A stretch of DNA of 64,000 nucleotides from Lactobacillus xujianguonis (GTDB lineage: Bacteria; Bacillota; Bacilli; Lactobacillales; Lactobacillaceae), in the NCBI RefSeq assembly GCF_004009905.1, contig NZ_ML136875.1:1-64000 (forward strand). The letters run 5' to 3'. Under the pieces are notes generated by a model. It was not told the origin of the DNA. It saw nothing but the letters and a program-made list of their open reading frames with translations, and did no database searches. This document shows positions 52,020 through 60,145 of the stretch, piece after piece; position 1 is the first letter of the stretch, and each line of letters begins with the position of its first letter. The translations under genes and the position numbers were made by a program.

Positions 52020-52661
52020 ATGAAGAAAAAATATCTTTTAGTGTTTGCGACATTGGGAATCCTAGTTGAGCTTGGTATTATTGGATTTGAAACAAACGAA
52101 CAACAAGCTATTGATTATCGTACTGACCAAGCAAGAACTGAACTTTCCAATAAACAAGCAAAATTAAAAAATATGGCAACTACTGTAGACAATTCAGAGC
52201 GGCAAGCTGCACTAAAGCAGGGAGGGAATGAAGAAGAGTTAGCCAAACAGGAGGTGGCACAAAACAAAGCTAAAAAGCAGGTACGAAAACTTTTAACGAT
52301 GCTATACACATATGATAGTGGTGATGAAAAACTAAAAATTCCAGACAAAATTAAGGAATCTAATCTAGTAAGTAGGCAACTTCTACAAACCAAGTCTATG
52401 TTTCAAAATAATAAACAATTGAAGTTACAGTATAGTGGTGCAGATATGACTGGGCAAATAGACGAACTTAATTTAACAACAGGAATTTTAGATAACGATG
52501 AAGTACCTGTGTATGCCTCAGTTTATTTTGAAATGACTAAAGATAGTAGAACATTAGGTACACCTACTGATGCCTATCACTTAGTTTATGATATGAAGAC
52601 AAATGAAATTACTGCTATCGATTACCTAGGACGCTATCAAATTGATCGCGAGGATGATTAA
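52020..52661 (+). CDS. Bitopic membrane protein with coiled coil
   Basis: A 213-residue protein with an N-terminal helix (about 4-22), coiled coil (30-90), and a beta-rich outer domain. It follows the similarly built 51433 gene by 14 bases; the pair could assemble together in the wall. Ends one base before the thioredoxin-like gene. Confidence 0.55.
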   Translation: MKKKYLLVFATLGILVELGIIGFETNEQQAIDYRTDQARTELSNKQAKLKNMATTVDNSERQAALKQGGNEEELAKQEVAQNKAKKQVRKLLTMLYTYDSGDEKLKIPDKIKESNLVSRQLLQTKSMFQNNKQLKLQYSGADMTGQIDELNLTTGILDNDEVPVYASVYFEMTKDSRTLGTPTDAYHLVYDMKTNEITAIDYLGRYQIDREDD

Positions 52662-52662
52662 G

Positions 52663-53064
52663 ATGCAAATAAAAAAATCAAATAGAACCAAAATCATTGC
52701 AACTATTTTAGCAATGATTTTTTTCTTGCTAATGGGAATTTTAGCCTTTAATCAACATGTTAATCATGAATTAAATCAAAAGCCCGTTATCCAAATTAAA
52801 AACAATACTGAAGAAACAGTATTGTTTTATCGAAATGATTGTCCAGCTTGTCGTTCGATTTTTTCATATGTTGTTACGCAAAAAGATTTATTTAGGAAAA
52901 ATATTCAGTTGATTAACACCAATCAACCTAAAAATCGGCATTACATTTCTGAATATAAATTAACTCAAGTTCCAACTATTTTACATTTAAAGTATGGAAA
53001 ATGTGTAGAGCAGTATTCAGGTACGAACATAGAAAGAATTAATCAGGTTATAAAGGGGGAGTAA
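52663..53064 (+). CDS. Membrane-anchored thioredoxin-like protein
   Basis: A 133-residue protein with an N-terminal helix (about 11-31) and a thioredoxin fold outside the membrane: VLFYRNDCPACRSIF holds the CPAC redox pair, and QVPTILHL has the cis-proline. It probably shapes disulphides in exported transfer proteins. ATG 52663 follows GAGG. Confidence 0.78.
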   Translation: MQIKKSNRTKIIATILAMIFFLLMGILAFNQHVNHELNQKPVIQIKNNTEETVLFYRNDCPACRSIFSYVVTQKDLFRKNIQLINTNQPKNRHYISEYKLTQVPTILHLKYGKCVEQYSGTNIERINQVIKGE

Positions 53065-53066
53065 AA

Positions 53067-53312
53067 ATGTCTAGTCGTATTGTTTATCAATCAGAAAAGA
53101 CGAGACTACAAAAGTCGAGTCATAGATGGAAAATAATTTCACTGATTTTATTTCTGTTATCAGCAGCGCAACTAATGGCAACTGTTTATTTTAATCGTGA
53201 TGATTATAATTCTGAAAATCAAAGACAAATTCGAGATCAACAAGAACAGATAACAGAATTAAAACAAGAATTAAACGATAGTAAAAACTATCGCATAGAT
53301 TCAGATAATTAG
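53067..53312 (+). CDS. Small membrane coiled-coil protein
   Basis: An 81-residue protein with one hydrophobic helix (about 22-41) and a short charged coiled coil (50-72). Two bases separate it from the preceding stop; RBS GGGGGAG. The size and pattern are common for small helper proteins in transfer operons. Confidence 0.6.
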   Translation: MSSRIVYQSEKTRLQKSSHRWKIISLILFLLSAAQLMATVYFNRDDYNSENQRQIRDQQEQITELKQELNDSKNYRIDSDN

Positions 53313-53344
53313 TCTGATGCAGATGAAAATTAGAAAGGTAAAAA

Positions 53345-54214
53345 ATGTTTAAGAGAAAAAATAAAAATGAATTGAAGCGACACCAAAAACATAAGTATCG
53401 CAAGATTTATTTATCAGTGATTGCAGTAGTTGCGGCAGTTTTTGTGATAATTGTTGCCAGTCCATATTGGACAGGTAAATCAATTGATACTGAACAAACA
53501 CAAAATGTAGTGACAGGTAATTCTTCATTCCACTTAGCCAGTGCTGTTTACAATAAGCAAAGTGGAAACATGTTACTAGAATATTATCTCGGAGATTCAA
53601 CTGACATAACATCAACAAGTGATGATCCAGACTTGAGCAATTTAAAATTTGCGACCAGAGTAGTTGACATGTCACATGGTGGTGAAGACGGACAGAAACT
53701 TGCAATTAAATCTCGCAAAATAAATAATCACTTTTTAGTAATTGAAGTTAGTGGAATCAAAAATGGATTTGGAGATTTAAAGGTGGATATTCTACCAGAG
53801 AAAGTTAACAAGAGAGTTAACATGCAAGATTTCTCTAAAGATAATTACATTGAGTTCTTTGTTAAGGAAAGTAAAGTTGATCTAGCATCTGGGCAAGTAA
53901 TTAAGACCAATCAAAATTATTTGTTAGATTACCGTCAGTATTTAATAAATTGGAATAAAAAGAAAATTGCCAAAGAACAAAATTCAATCAAGGATGCCCA
54001 AGCAACCATTCAAAATGATCAAAATAATTTGAATGCTGCAAAAGAAAAAATGGAAAAGGTTGACGCGAGCCAAAAAGAAAATTATCAGAATCAAATTAGT
54101 AGTTTGGAAACAGATATTTCAGAAAACAAATCTGAAGTTAAACAAAGTCAAATTGCAATTGCAAAATATGAGAACACAATCAACGATATTAAGGACGGAG
54201 ATTTTGATAGTTAA
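53345..54214 (+). CDS. Bitopic transfer protein with C-terminal coiled coil
   Basis: A 289-residue protein: basic cytosolic start, membrane helix (about 22-41), an extracellular beta-rich domain (50-185), and a long C-terminal coiled coil (200-285; NQISSLETDISENKSEVKQ). Last gene of the secretion operon, directly before the oriT candidate. No family recognised. Confidence 0.6.
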   Translation: MFKRKNKNELKRHQKHKYRKIYLSVIAVVAAVFVIIVASPYWTGKSIDTEQTQNVVTGNSSFHLASAVYNKQSGNMLLEYYLGDSTDITSTSDDPDLSNLKFATRVVDMSHGGEDGQKLAIKSRKINNHFLVIEVSGIKNGFGDLKVDILPEKVNKRVNMQDFSKDNYIEFFVKESKVDLASGQVIKTNQNYLLDYRQYLINWNKKKIAKEQNSIKDAQATIQNDQNNLNAAKEKMEKVDASQKENYQNQISSLETDISENKSEVKQSQIAIAKYENTINDIKDGDFDS

Positions 54215-54244
54215 CACAAAAACACAAAAATTGATTCAAAAATC

Positions 54245-54520
54245 TGCTAAAAAAGTGCGACACAAAGAGTGTAAAGTGTGACGCAAAGAGTGTAATTGTA
54301 GACACAGGGCGTGTTTAGTTCGTACTTTACTCAAAAGTGTAAACACAGATCGTGTCAAAAGTATTAAAATCCGAACAAAAGTAGATACAAAATGTGTCAC
54401 ATTTCTAAAAAGTGGGGACACTTCTAAAAACAGGAAATCGCTTGGTACAACCAAGCCCAGCACACCTTGAAAAACGGTGTGGGGTCAGAATTCCCTTATG
54501 CTCTTTACTAGAGGAAACTA
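54245..54520. other. Origin of transfer (oriT) candidate with iterons
   Basis: The 387-base gap before the DNA-binding genes is full of GTGT/ACAC repeats. Two 20-base iterons (about 54256 and 54276: GTGnGACnCAAAGAGTGTAA); dyads GACAC/GTGT, ACAC/GTGTC, AAATGTG-T-CACATTT (54389-54403) and AAGTG-GGGA-CACTT; then GCTTGG/CCAAGC (54440-54456) and CACACC-TTGAAAAAC-GGTGTG (54461-54482). The last hairpin is followed by GGGTCAGAATTCCCTTATGC, where a nick could lie. Position before relaxosome genes and the relaxase supports oriT; the nick is not established. Confidence 0.65.
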
Positions 54521-54601
54521 AAAACAGCAGATTTCACCAAAATTTGAGGGTCAAAATCAACAGTAGAATTAGAAGTTAAAAACTAAAGGAGAAAAATTAT
54601 C

Positions 54602-54934
54602 ATGATAACAATTAAAGTTCGCGGAATTAGCGAACAAAATTTAGCAAGGATTGATCGAATTGTTGATCAATTAAATAAAAATTCGAGTAAAAAAATTTCC
54701 AGAAATATGTTTTTGCGAGAAGAAATTGAGAAAATTCCCCTCAATTTTCAAAAGCAAGATGAAATTTCAGAAACTAGTTTGTTGATTCAAAAACAAAATA
54801 GACTGTTGCAAGAATATTTAAGAGCGTTAAACATTCTTGTTAAATACTTTATGAGTGGTGAACGTGAAGACACGGAAAAGGGAATGAATTTATTAGATGA
54901 TTTAGCAAATCTTTCCGATGAGGAAGATAAATAA
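54602..54934 (+). CDS. Small DNA-binding (relaxosome accessory) protein
   Basis: A 110-residue protein with a ribbon-helix-helix-like N-terminus (ITIKVRGISEQNLARIDRIV...ISRNMFLREEI) and a helical tail (60-110). Its site next to the oriT repeats suggests binding there. RBS AAAGGAG. Confidence 0.65.
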   Translation: MITIKVRGISEQNLARIDRIVDQLNKNSSKKISRNMFLREEIEKIPLNFQKQDEISETSLLIQKQNRLLQEYLRALNILVKYFMSGEREDTEKGMNLLDDLANLSDEEDK

Positions 54935-54953
54935 ATTAGAAAGAAGGTAAATA

Positions 54954-55181
54954 ATGAAACAACACATGCTTCAGTTTCGTCTGAATGACAAACAATGGCA
55001 AGCAATTAATGGCATTCGTAATAAACATCACTTTGATAACAATGGTGAACTTTTTAAGTTTTTATTTTTTAATGCATTGATTGGAATGCAAAAAAATAAA
55101 GAACTAACAGAATTGAGAAAGCTAAATCAAAAGATAGATAAGATGGTACAAAAGCAAGAAAGGAAAAATAAAAATGAGTAG
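54954..55181 (+). CDS. Second small relaxosome-type protein
   Basis: A 75-residue protein beginning with a strand-like MLQFRLNDKQWQAINGI and ending in a basic helix. Ribbon-helix-helix-like by pattern. RBS AGAAGG. The next gene starts inside its stop region (ATGAGTAG). Confidence 0.55.
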   Translation: MKQHMLQFRLNDKQWQAINGIRNKHHFDNNGELFKFLFFNALIGMQKNKELTELRKLNQKIDKMVQKQERKNKNE

Positions 55182-55538
55182 AACAACTTTTAGGGTAACG
55201 ATAGAAGATCAAGATTTCGATTGGATTCAGGAGTATAAAGAAAAAATTCTATACCAAACAATATTTCTTTTTTTCGTCATGCAAAAGAAGTGTTAGAAAA
55301 AGAAGACGAACTAAATCAAGAATTAAAAAATTTATCGAGTTTAAAAGATTTAACGAAGCAAGTAAGGTTTGCCAAAGAACAGATTGCCATTCAAAACGAA
55401 ATGACAAGTGAATACTTAATGACGCAAGGAATGGAAATTGTCGGTAATGGAATTGATGCAGAAATTTATAAATCTGCAAAAAGAAAAGTTAAAGAACGAA
55501 TTAATAATAAGATGGAAGATAATGGCGGACAAAGGTAA
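55174..55538 (+). CDS. MobC-like protein split by a -1 frameshift at an A-run
   Basis: Frame 1 from ATG 55174 reads MSRTTFRVTIEDQDFDWIQE then YKEK and stops at 55293. Frame -1 continues NSIPNNISFFRHAKEVLEK and runs coiled-coil-like to 55538. The switch is at GAAAAAATTCT (55240-55250): one added A, or ribosomes slipping back one base on AAA, joins them into one protein of about 121 residues like the two upstream relaxosome proteins. Either a real mutation, or programmed slippage; not decidable here. Confidence 0.6.
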
Positions 55539-55625
55539 TAAATCTTGATGCTGAGATCGCAATTCTACAGCTTTTAAAATTTATTTAGTTTAACATCTGA
55601 TCATTTTATTTGTAGGAGGTAAATT

Positions 55626-57239
55626 TTGAATCGACCAGCCATAATTTTGACTTCAAAATTTTCTGCACCAAGTGCACAAAAAACTTTTGGGCGTTACGTT
55701 GGATATATGGCTAGAAAGGAAGCATTAGAGAAAAAAGAATATTTATCAGATAAAGAAAAATCTGAATTAGACCGAGTTGAAACTCAAGCGAAAAAATTAG
55801 ATCAAAAATATAATTTTAGTGTGATAAAAAGTGAAGAGCATTCTAAAAGAGAAAAAGAAGCAAAAGAATTAATTAAGAAAAAAAGTATTTTTGATTTAAA
55901 CGATAAGGAATTTGATAAGTACCTTGGGTATATGGTTAGAATTGATGCATTAAATCATAAAAAAGAAAATTCAAAGTTAACAGCAAAGGAACAAAGTGAA
56001 TTAGAAAAGATTGGAGCTGCTGCTAACCGACTAAGTGAACTCCATGCAACAAAAGAAAAAGTTTTGGATGGAGTTTTTAGTTCAGACAAAAATGTTGTTC
56101 AATTAAAAGATTTAAATTATATTCGCGAGCAGTTAAATGAAGGACAAAAAAATAATTCCGTATTGTGGCAAGATGTAGTTAGTTTTGATAATAGCTTTTT
56201 AAAAAAGAAAGGAATCTTATCTAGTACAGGAATTTTAAACGAGGAAGAGTTACTAAAAGCAACTAAAAAAATGCAAAGTGTTTTTCAAAATGAAATGGAT
56301 CCTCCTTTAAATAATATGTACTGGGTAGCTTCTATTCATCGCAATACTGATAATGTGCATATACATATTGCGACTGTAGAACGAGATCCACGTAGAAAAC
56401 TAATTAATCGAGATGGGATTAGTCAACCTAAAGGTAGACGGCCGCAAAAAATAATTGATCATATGAAGAGTAGCTTTGCCAATGAATTAATTGGCTCATC
56501 AGAATTAACTAAAGAATTATCTCAAAAACGTCAAACGATTAGAGAAGCTATACAAATTAACTTGACTGCTCAAGTTGAACAACCAACTTTTCAGGCAGAG
56601 CTTAATGAATTTGTTAAAATCTTGCCTGAATCAAGACGGAAATGGTTTTACAATAAATTGAATGAACCACAAAAAAAGATGTCGAATCACTTAGTTGATG
56701 AACTGCTAAAAGACAATTCTGATTTCAAAAAATATAAAGACTTAGTTTGGGAATTACAAAATGACCGACAAAGTTTATATGGTAAAAGTAAACGTAACAA
56801 TAAAAATTATGCAATTAATCAGTTATATGGTAAAGAAGGGATATACGCCAGAAATGGGAATGCACTACTTGCTGATTTAAGAAAAATTGATAAGCAGGCA
56901 AACCATAATCAAAGACATAGAGTTAGTTTTAAAGAAAAAGTAGATCCAAATAAGTATATTCAATCGGCATTAGAAGAAATCTATAAGCAAAAATCCAAAA
57001 AAGAAAATGTGAAATCTTCATTTGATGAAAGTTATGCTCCTCATCCACATGGTAAAAGTAAAACAAGAAATATAAAAGGGCATTATCTAAAGAAACCCTT
57101 TATAACTCAAAGTCAAATACGCAAAATAAAATCAAATCAAGAAAAAGTATTTGAAAAAACCAATGCGGATAGAGAAAGCAGAAAGAACTTACGTGAATTC
57201 GAAAAATTGCAGAATGAAGTTGAAAAAGAACTAGAATAA
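55626..57239 (+). CDS. Relaxase, MobP-type (MobP2/MobP3-like)
   Basis: A 537-residue DNA-nicking enzyme that starts transfer. FGRYVGYMARKEAL near residue 21 carries a candidate catalytic Tyr, and ASIHRNTDNVHIHIATVE near 237-254 is the HxH metal-binding motif. A helical C-terminal half rich in Lys follows. TTG start with TAGGAGGTAAATT. It lies just after oriT and the relaxosome genes, the classic order. Confidence 0.87.
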   Translation: MNRPAIILTSKFSAPSAQKTFGRYVGYMARKEALEKKEYLSDKEKSELDRVETQAKKLDQKYNFSVIKSEEHSKREKEAKELIKKKSIFDLNDKEFDKYLGYMVRIDALNHKKENSKLTAKEQSELEKIGAAANRLSELHATKEKVLDGVFSSDKNVVQLKDLNYIREQLNEGQKNNSVLWQDVVSFDNSFLKKKGILSSTGILNEEELLKATKKMQSVFQNEMDPPLNNMYWVASIHRNTDNVHIHIATVERDPRRKLINRDGISQPKGRRPQKIIDHMKSSFANELIGSSELTKELSQKRQTIREAIQINLTAQVEQPTFQAELNEFVKILPESRRKWFYNKLNEPQKKMSNHLVDELLKDNSDFKKYKDLVWELQNDRQSLYGKSKRNNKNYAINQLYGKEGIYARNGNALLADLRKIDKQANHNQRHRVSFKEKVDPNKYIQSALEEIYKQKSKKENVKSSFDESYAPHPHGKSKTRNIKGHYLKKPFITQSQIRKIKSNQEKVFEKTNADRESRKNLREFEKLQNEVEKELE

Positions 57240-57344
57240 AATATCTTATCTTAATTTAATGACTAATGTATTAGTCGGGCATAGTGGGTTTTACATTGCT
57301 TTGCTAAGAAATAGAGGAAACAAAAGGTAAACTTAATATTATAG

Positions 57345-57379
57345 AAAAAAAGCAAGTAGTCATTGACTACTTGTTTTTT
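57345..57379. terminator. Terminator of the relaxase operon
   Basis: CAAGTAGTC and GACTACTTG pair around ATT, with an A-run before and TTTTTT after. Confidence 0.8.
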
Positions 57380-57402
57380 CGTTATAGATAAGTGAAAGCA
57401 AT

Positions 57403-57610
57403 AAAAAAGCCGTGTATAAGCACGACTTAAAATCAATCTTCGAGGGTTTTGATAAAGCTGACGCACTTGCTATTATGCAGTTCCACGATAAACAGCTCAC
57501 GAGTAGGACGTTTTTTATTTTTGGTAGTGTACTAAGTAATTATTTCAACCGTTCGGCTACAGGGATCCTTGACTACTATTTAAACCTCCCCCTCTTCAAA
57601 GGTAATTATA
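57403..57610 (-). ncRNA. Candidate minus-strand small RNA
   Basis: The 398-base gap before the primase gene contains no supportable protein. On the minus strand a TATAAT lies at 57605-57610, and a terminator ends the unit at 57403-57427: AGTCGTG and CACGGCT pair only on the minus strand (a G-U pair there is a C-A mismatch on plus), followed by TTTTTT. A short antisense or regulatory RNA of about 190 bases is the simplest reading. Its target is unknown; it runs toward the relaxase terminator. Confidence 0.4.
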
Positions 57611-57637
57611 ACATATTAGAACAGAAAGGAAAATATA

Positions 57638-59317
57638 ATGAAAAAACAATATCAACCATATCCAATTATTGTGAGATTTCCAAAGGAAATGTATGATGAC
57701 AAAGGTAAATTAACTATGAACGATCATGAGGTTAAGGAAGCAATGATGAAACCCAGTCGTCCATATATGCCATTAATGGGACAACTCATTTCAGATTCTA
57801 CACATACTTACTTTGTACCATTTAGAAGCCATATTCCTGCAAACAACTTAGCGAGGTTTCCTGAAACATATCTAGTTTTGAAATCAAGTGAAATCGAAAA
57901 AGGATCCAATAGTTATACAAACTATTCAGGTATGGATTTGAATAAAATGATTTTAGTAGATAACAACATAGATTTGAAACTTGCTCAAAGTGGTATTAGC
58001 CCAGAAGAATATCATGTTTTATTTCAAAAACAAGATGAACTTTATGATAAAACTAGTGATTATGTGACTCACTATATGGAACAAGTGAAACAAGGTCGTC
58101 CCCTCGATGATAAATATAGGTTTTCAACGTTACCTAACTTTAATAAAGAATTAGGTTTAGAGAAAGAAAGAGTTAAGGATCAACAAAGGCATAAGGCTAC
58201 TCAAAATCATGATGGTAAAAACGGTAGAGCTTTTACTTCTGAACAGATTAAAGCTGCAAATCAAGCAAGTATAGTAGAGTATGCTAATGTTGCTGGAATA
58301 GAACTGGAACAGACAGGAGCAGATGAATTTAAAGGAGTAGAGCATGATTCACTTGTGATAACACCTTCTAAAAATTCCTTCTATTGGAATTCACGACAAG
58401 TTCATGGCAAAGGCGCTTTGAGTTTTGTTGAACAATATGAAATGGCAGATAGTAATTTAAATAACAAGGACAAATTTATTTTTGCAACTAAAAAAGTTTT
58501 AGAAAGTGGTGTTAGTGCAGGTCAAACATATCAAGTAAAAAAAGAACCTTTTAAATTTAATAAGGATCAGCTAGATAAAGATAATAAAATCAATCGAGTA
58601 TGGGGATATTTACATAATGAGAGAGGAATATCTAGCCAAACTATCGACCAGCTCCATAACAGTAAAGTGCTTTTCCAAGATAAATATGGAAATGCACTTT
58701 TTTTATGGCGAGATCCAAAAACTAAAGAAATTAAAGGTACGTCAAAACAAGGAACTAAAGTTGATCATCAAAAATATGGCAAAAGAGGTACATTGAAAGT
58801 TATTGAAAAGAATTCTACTACAGGCTATGGATTTACTTTTGACTCCTCCAACATGAATGGCAAAACTCCTGAAAATATAAAATTTTTCGAATCACCAATT
58901 GATGCAATTAGTTTTTATGATTTATCTAAAGCAAAAATTAAAGGAGGGCTGAAAAATACTAGATTTGTATCAATGGATGGCTTAAAAAAGGAAGTGTTCA
59001 ATTCATACATTAAACAAACTTCTGAACAACTCCAAAAAGAAGGACGAACTCTTAAAACCGTTGCTTTAGGGGTAGATAATGATGAAGCTGGGAAAAAGTT
59101 TGTTAAAGATATTCAATCTAAATTTTCAAAAGTAAAATATATTAAACCAAGTGAAAAATTTGGAAAAGACTGGAACGACACCCTAAAAGTTTATAGAAAA
59201 ATTGAAAGTAAAGAAAAAGACAAAACACCTGAAAAAAAGCCAGTGTGTAAGCCAGCGGTAGATCCAAAAATAGCGGAAATGATGAAACATAGAAAGGATA
59301 GGGGATTAGAGAGATAA
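57638..59317 (+). CDS. Toprim-domain primase-like protein (DUF3991/TraC-LtrC type)
   Basis: A 559-residue protein. N-terminal part (1-190) unknown; 205-330 resembles zinc-less CHC2/DUF3991 regions (EYANVAGIELEQT); 395-510 is a Toprim domain with FFESPIDAISFYDLSK and GVDNDEAG, the Glu and DxD-like residues expected for metal binding. Similar proteins prime the incoming strand in the recipient. The C-terminus AVDPKIAEMMKHRKDRGLER is nearly that of the ArdC-like protein at 60146. Confidence 0.75.
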   Translation: MKKQYQPYPIIVRFPKEMYDDKGKLTMNDHEVKEAMMKPSRPYMPLMGQLISDSTHTYFVPFRSHIPANNLARFPETYLVLKSSEIEKGSNSYTNYSGMDLNKMILVDNNIDLKLAQSGISPEEYHVLFQKQDELYDKTSDYVTHYMEQVKQGRPLDDKYRFSTLPNFNKELGLEKERVKDQQRHKATQNHDGKNGRAFTSEQIKAANQASIVEYANVAGIELEQTGADEFKGVEHDSLVITPSKNSFYWNSRQVHGKGALSFVEQYEMADSNLNNKDKFIFATKKVLESGVSAGQTYQVKKEPFKFNKDQLDKDNKINRVWGYLHNERGISSQTIDQLHNSKVLFQDKYGNALFLWRDPKTKEIKGTSKQGTKVDHQKYGKRGTLKVIEKNSTTGYGFTFDSSNMNGKTPENIKFFESPIDAISFYDLSKAKIKGGLKNTRFVSMDGLKKEVFNSYIKQTSEQLQKEGRTLKTVALGVDNDEAGKKFVKDIQSKFSKVKYIKPSEKFGKDWNDTLKVYRKIESKEKDKTPEKKPVCKPAVDPKIAEMMKHRKDRGLER

Positions 59318-59333
59318 GCAAAGAAAAAATAAA

Positions 59334-59460
59334 CAAAAAAAGAAGCACATACCGCTTTCCGTATGTGCCGTTCTTTAAAGATTCTCACTGATCTAGTCCT
59401 CGCCTTCTTTAAGCTAGCATGTCGCTAAGGCAGTAGGCAACCTAGTTGAAAAACAACTCT
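59334..59460 (-). ncRNA. Candidate minus-strand small RNA with terminator
   Basis: A perfect stem GCACATAC/GTATGTGC (59345-59368) is followed on the minus strand by TTCTTTTTTT. The 90 bases upstream of it (minus sense) hold no gene. A TAAAGAT box near 59470 could start a short RNA. Evidence is the terminator plus an empty gene space. Confidence 0.35.
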
Positions 59461-59554
59461 TTAATTTGCACCGTGATCTTTACACAAATTGTACAACGAA
59501 AAGATAAAAAGGGTGACATCTTATGGAGATAGAAAATATAAGGATGGGATACAA

Positions 59555-59977
59555 ATGAAAAAAGCAATTATAGTTGCTCCTAGTTATTTAGGTAAGTATC
59601 TTTTATTCAAAATTGAAAGTAATGGAAAAATTCGGTATGAATTTTCTAAAGGTTTGCAAAAAAATAATGAAAGTTTATTTGTTACTGCTCTTAAAACTCT
59701 TAAAGAACAAACAAATTTAAAACCGAATATTTCAATTCAACTGAAAGAAATTATGTTTCCAGCAACGTTAGATATGAAAGTTTTAGGCTATTTAACAGAA
59801 GTTGAAGATGCTTCTGAATTACATATAAAAGGAAATAGAAAATATAAGTGGGTTACTTTTCAAGAGTTAAAAGAGTTAGTAGCAAATGGACAAATTATCG
59901 ATAGTTTAACTCTCAGTGTGATATGTAAAATCTTTTGCACTAGGAGTTATAAAAAAATAAAGAAATTGAGGTTATAA
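59555..59977 (+). CDS. Degenerate Nudix-fold protein
   Basis: A 140-residue protein. Residues 34-56 align to the Nudix box (GX5EX7REUXEEXGU) with G and first E kept (GLQKNNE), but RE is KT, and EEXG is EQTN. The end KWVTFQELKELVANGQIIDS is the usual Nudix closing strand and helix. Key metal-binding glutamates are lost, so hydrolysis is doubtful and a ligand-sensing role is possible. RBS AAGGATGGG; longer frame to 59489 rejected. Confidence 0.6.
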   Translation: MKKAIIVAPSYLGKYLLFKIESNGKIRYEFSKGLQKNNESLFVTALKTLKEQTNLKPNISIQLKEIMFPATLDMKVLGYLTEVEDASELHIKGNRKYKWVTFQELKELVANGQIIDSLTLSVICKIFCTRSYKKIKKLRL

Positions 59978-60017
59978 ATAATAATGAAGAATATTAGAGC
60001 ACCACCTTACCTACAAA

Positions 60018-60082
60018 CTGAAAGTTTACTAAAAGGCTGTATCATGTGAATTTTAACGTGATATGGCTTTTTTCTTTCAGTT
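60018..60082 (+). terminator. Nested intrinsic terminator
   Basis: AGGCTGTATCATGT and ACGTGATATGGCTT pair, followed by TTTTTT. Outer ACTGAAAG/CTTTCAGT extends the structure. Confidence 0.75.
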
Positions 60083-60103
60083 TTTTAACCAAATTATAGT
60101 TAT

Positions 60104-60126
60104 AACCGAGCATATGCTCGGTTTTT
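60104..60126 (+). terminator. Leader terminator directly before the ArdC-like gene
   Basis: ACCGAGC-ATAT-GCTCGGT followed by TTTTT, ending 20 bases before the start codon. Together with the terminator at 60018 it would isolate this gene unless read-through or a promoter inside the space acts. Confidence 0.65.
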
Positions 60127-60145
60127 GTATTGGAAAGGAAAAAGT

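Noticed and set aside
57412-57696. 94-residue plus-strand ORF
   Set aside because: Begins within a terminator hairpin, lacks a ribosome binding site and overlaps the real start of the primase-like gene at 57638.
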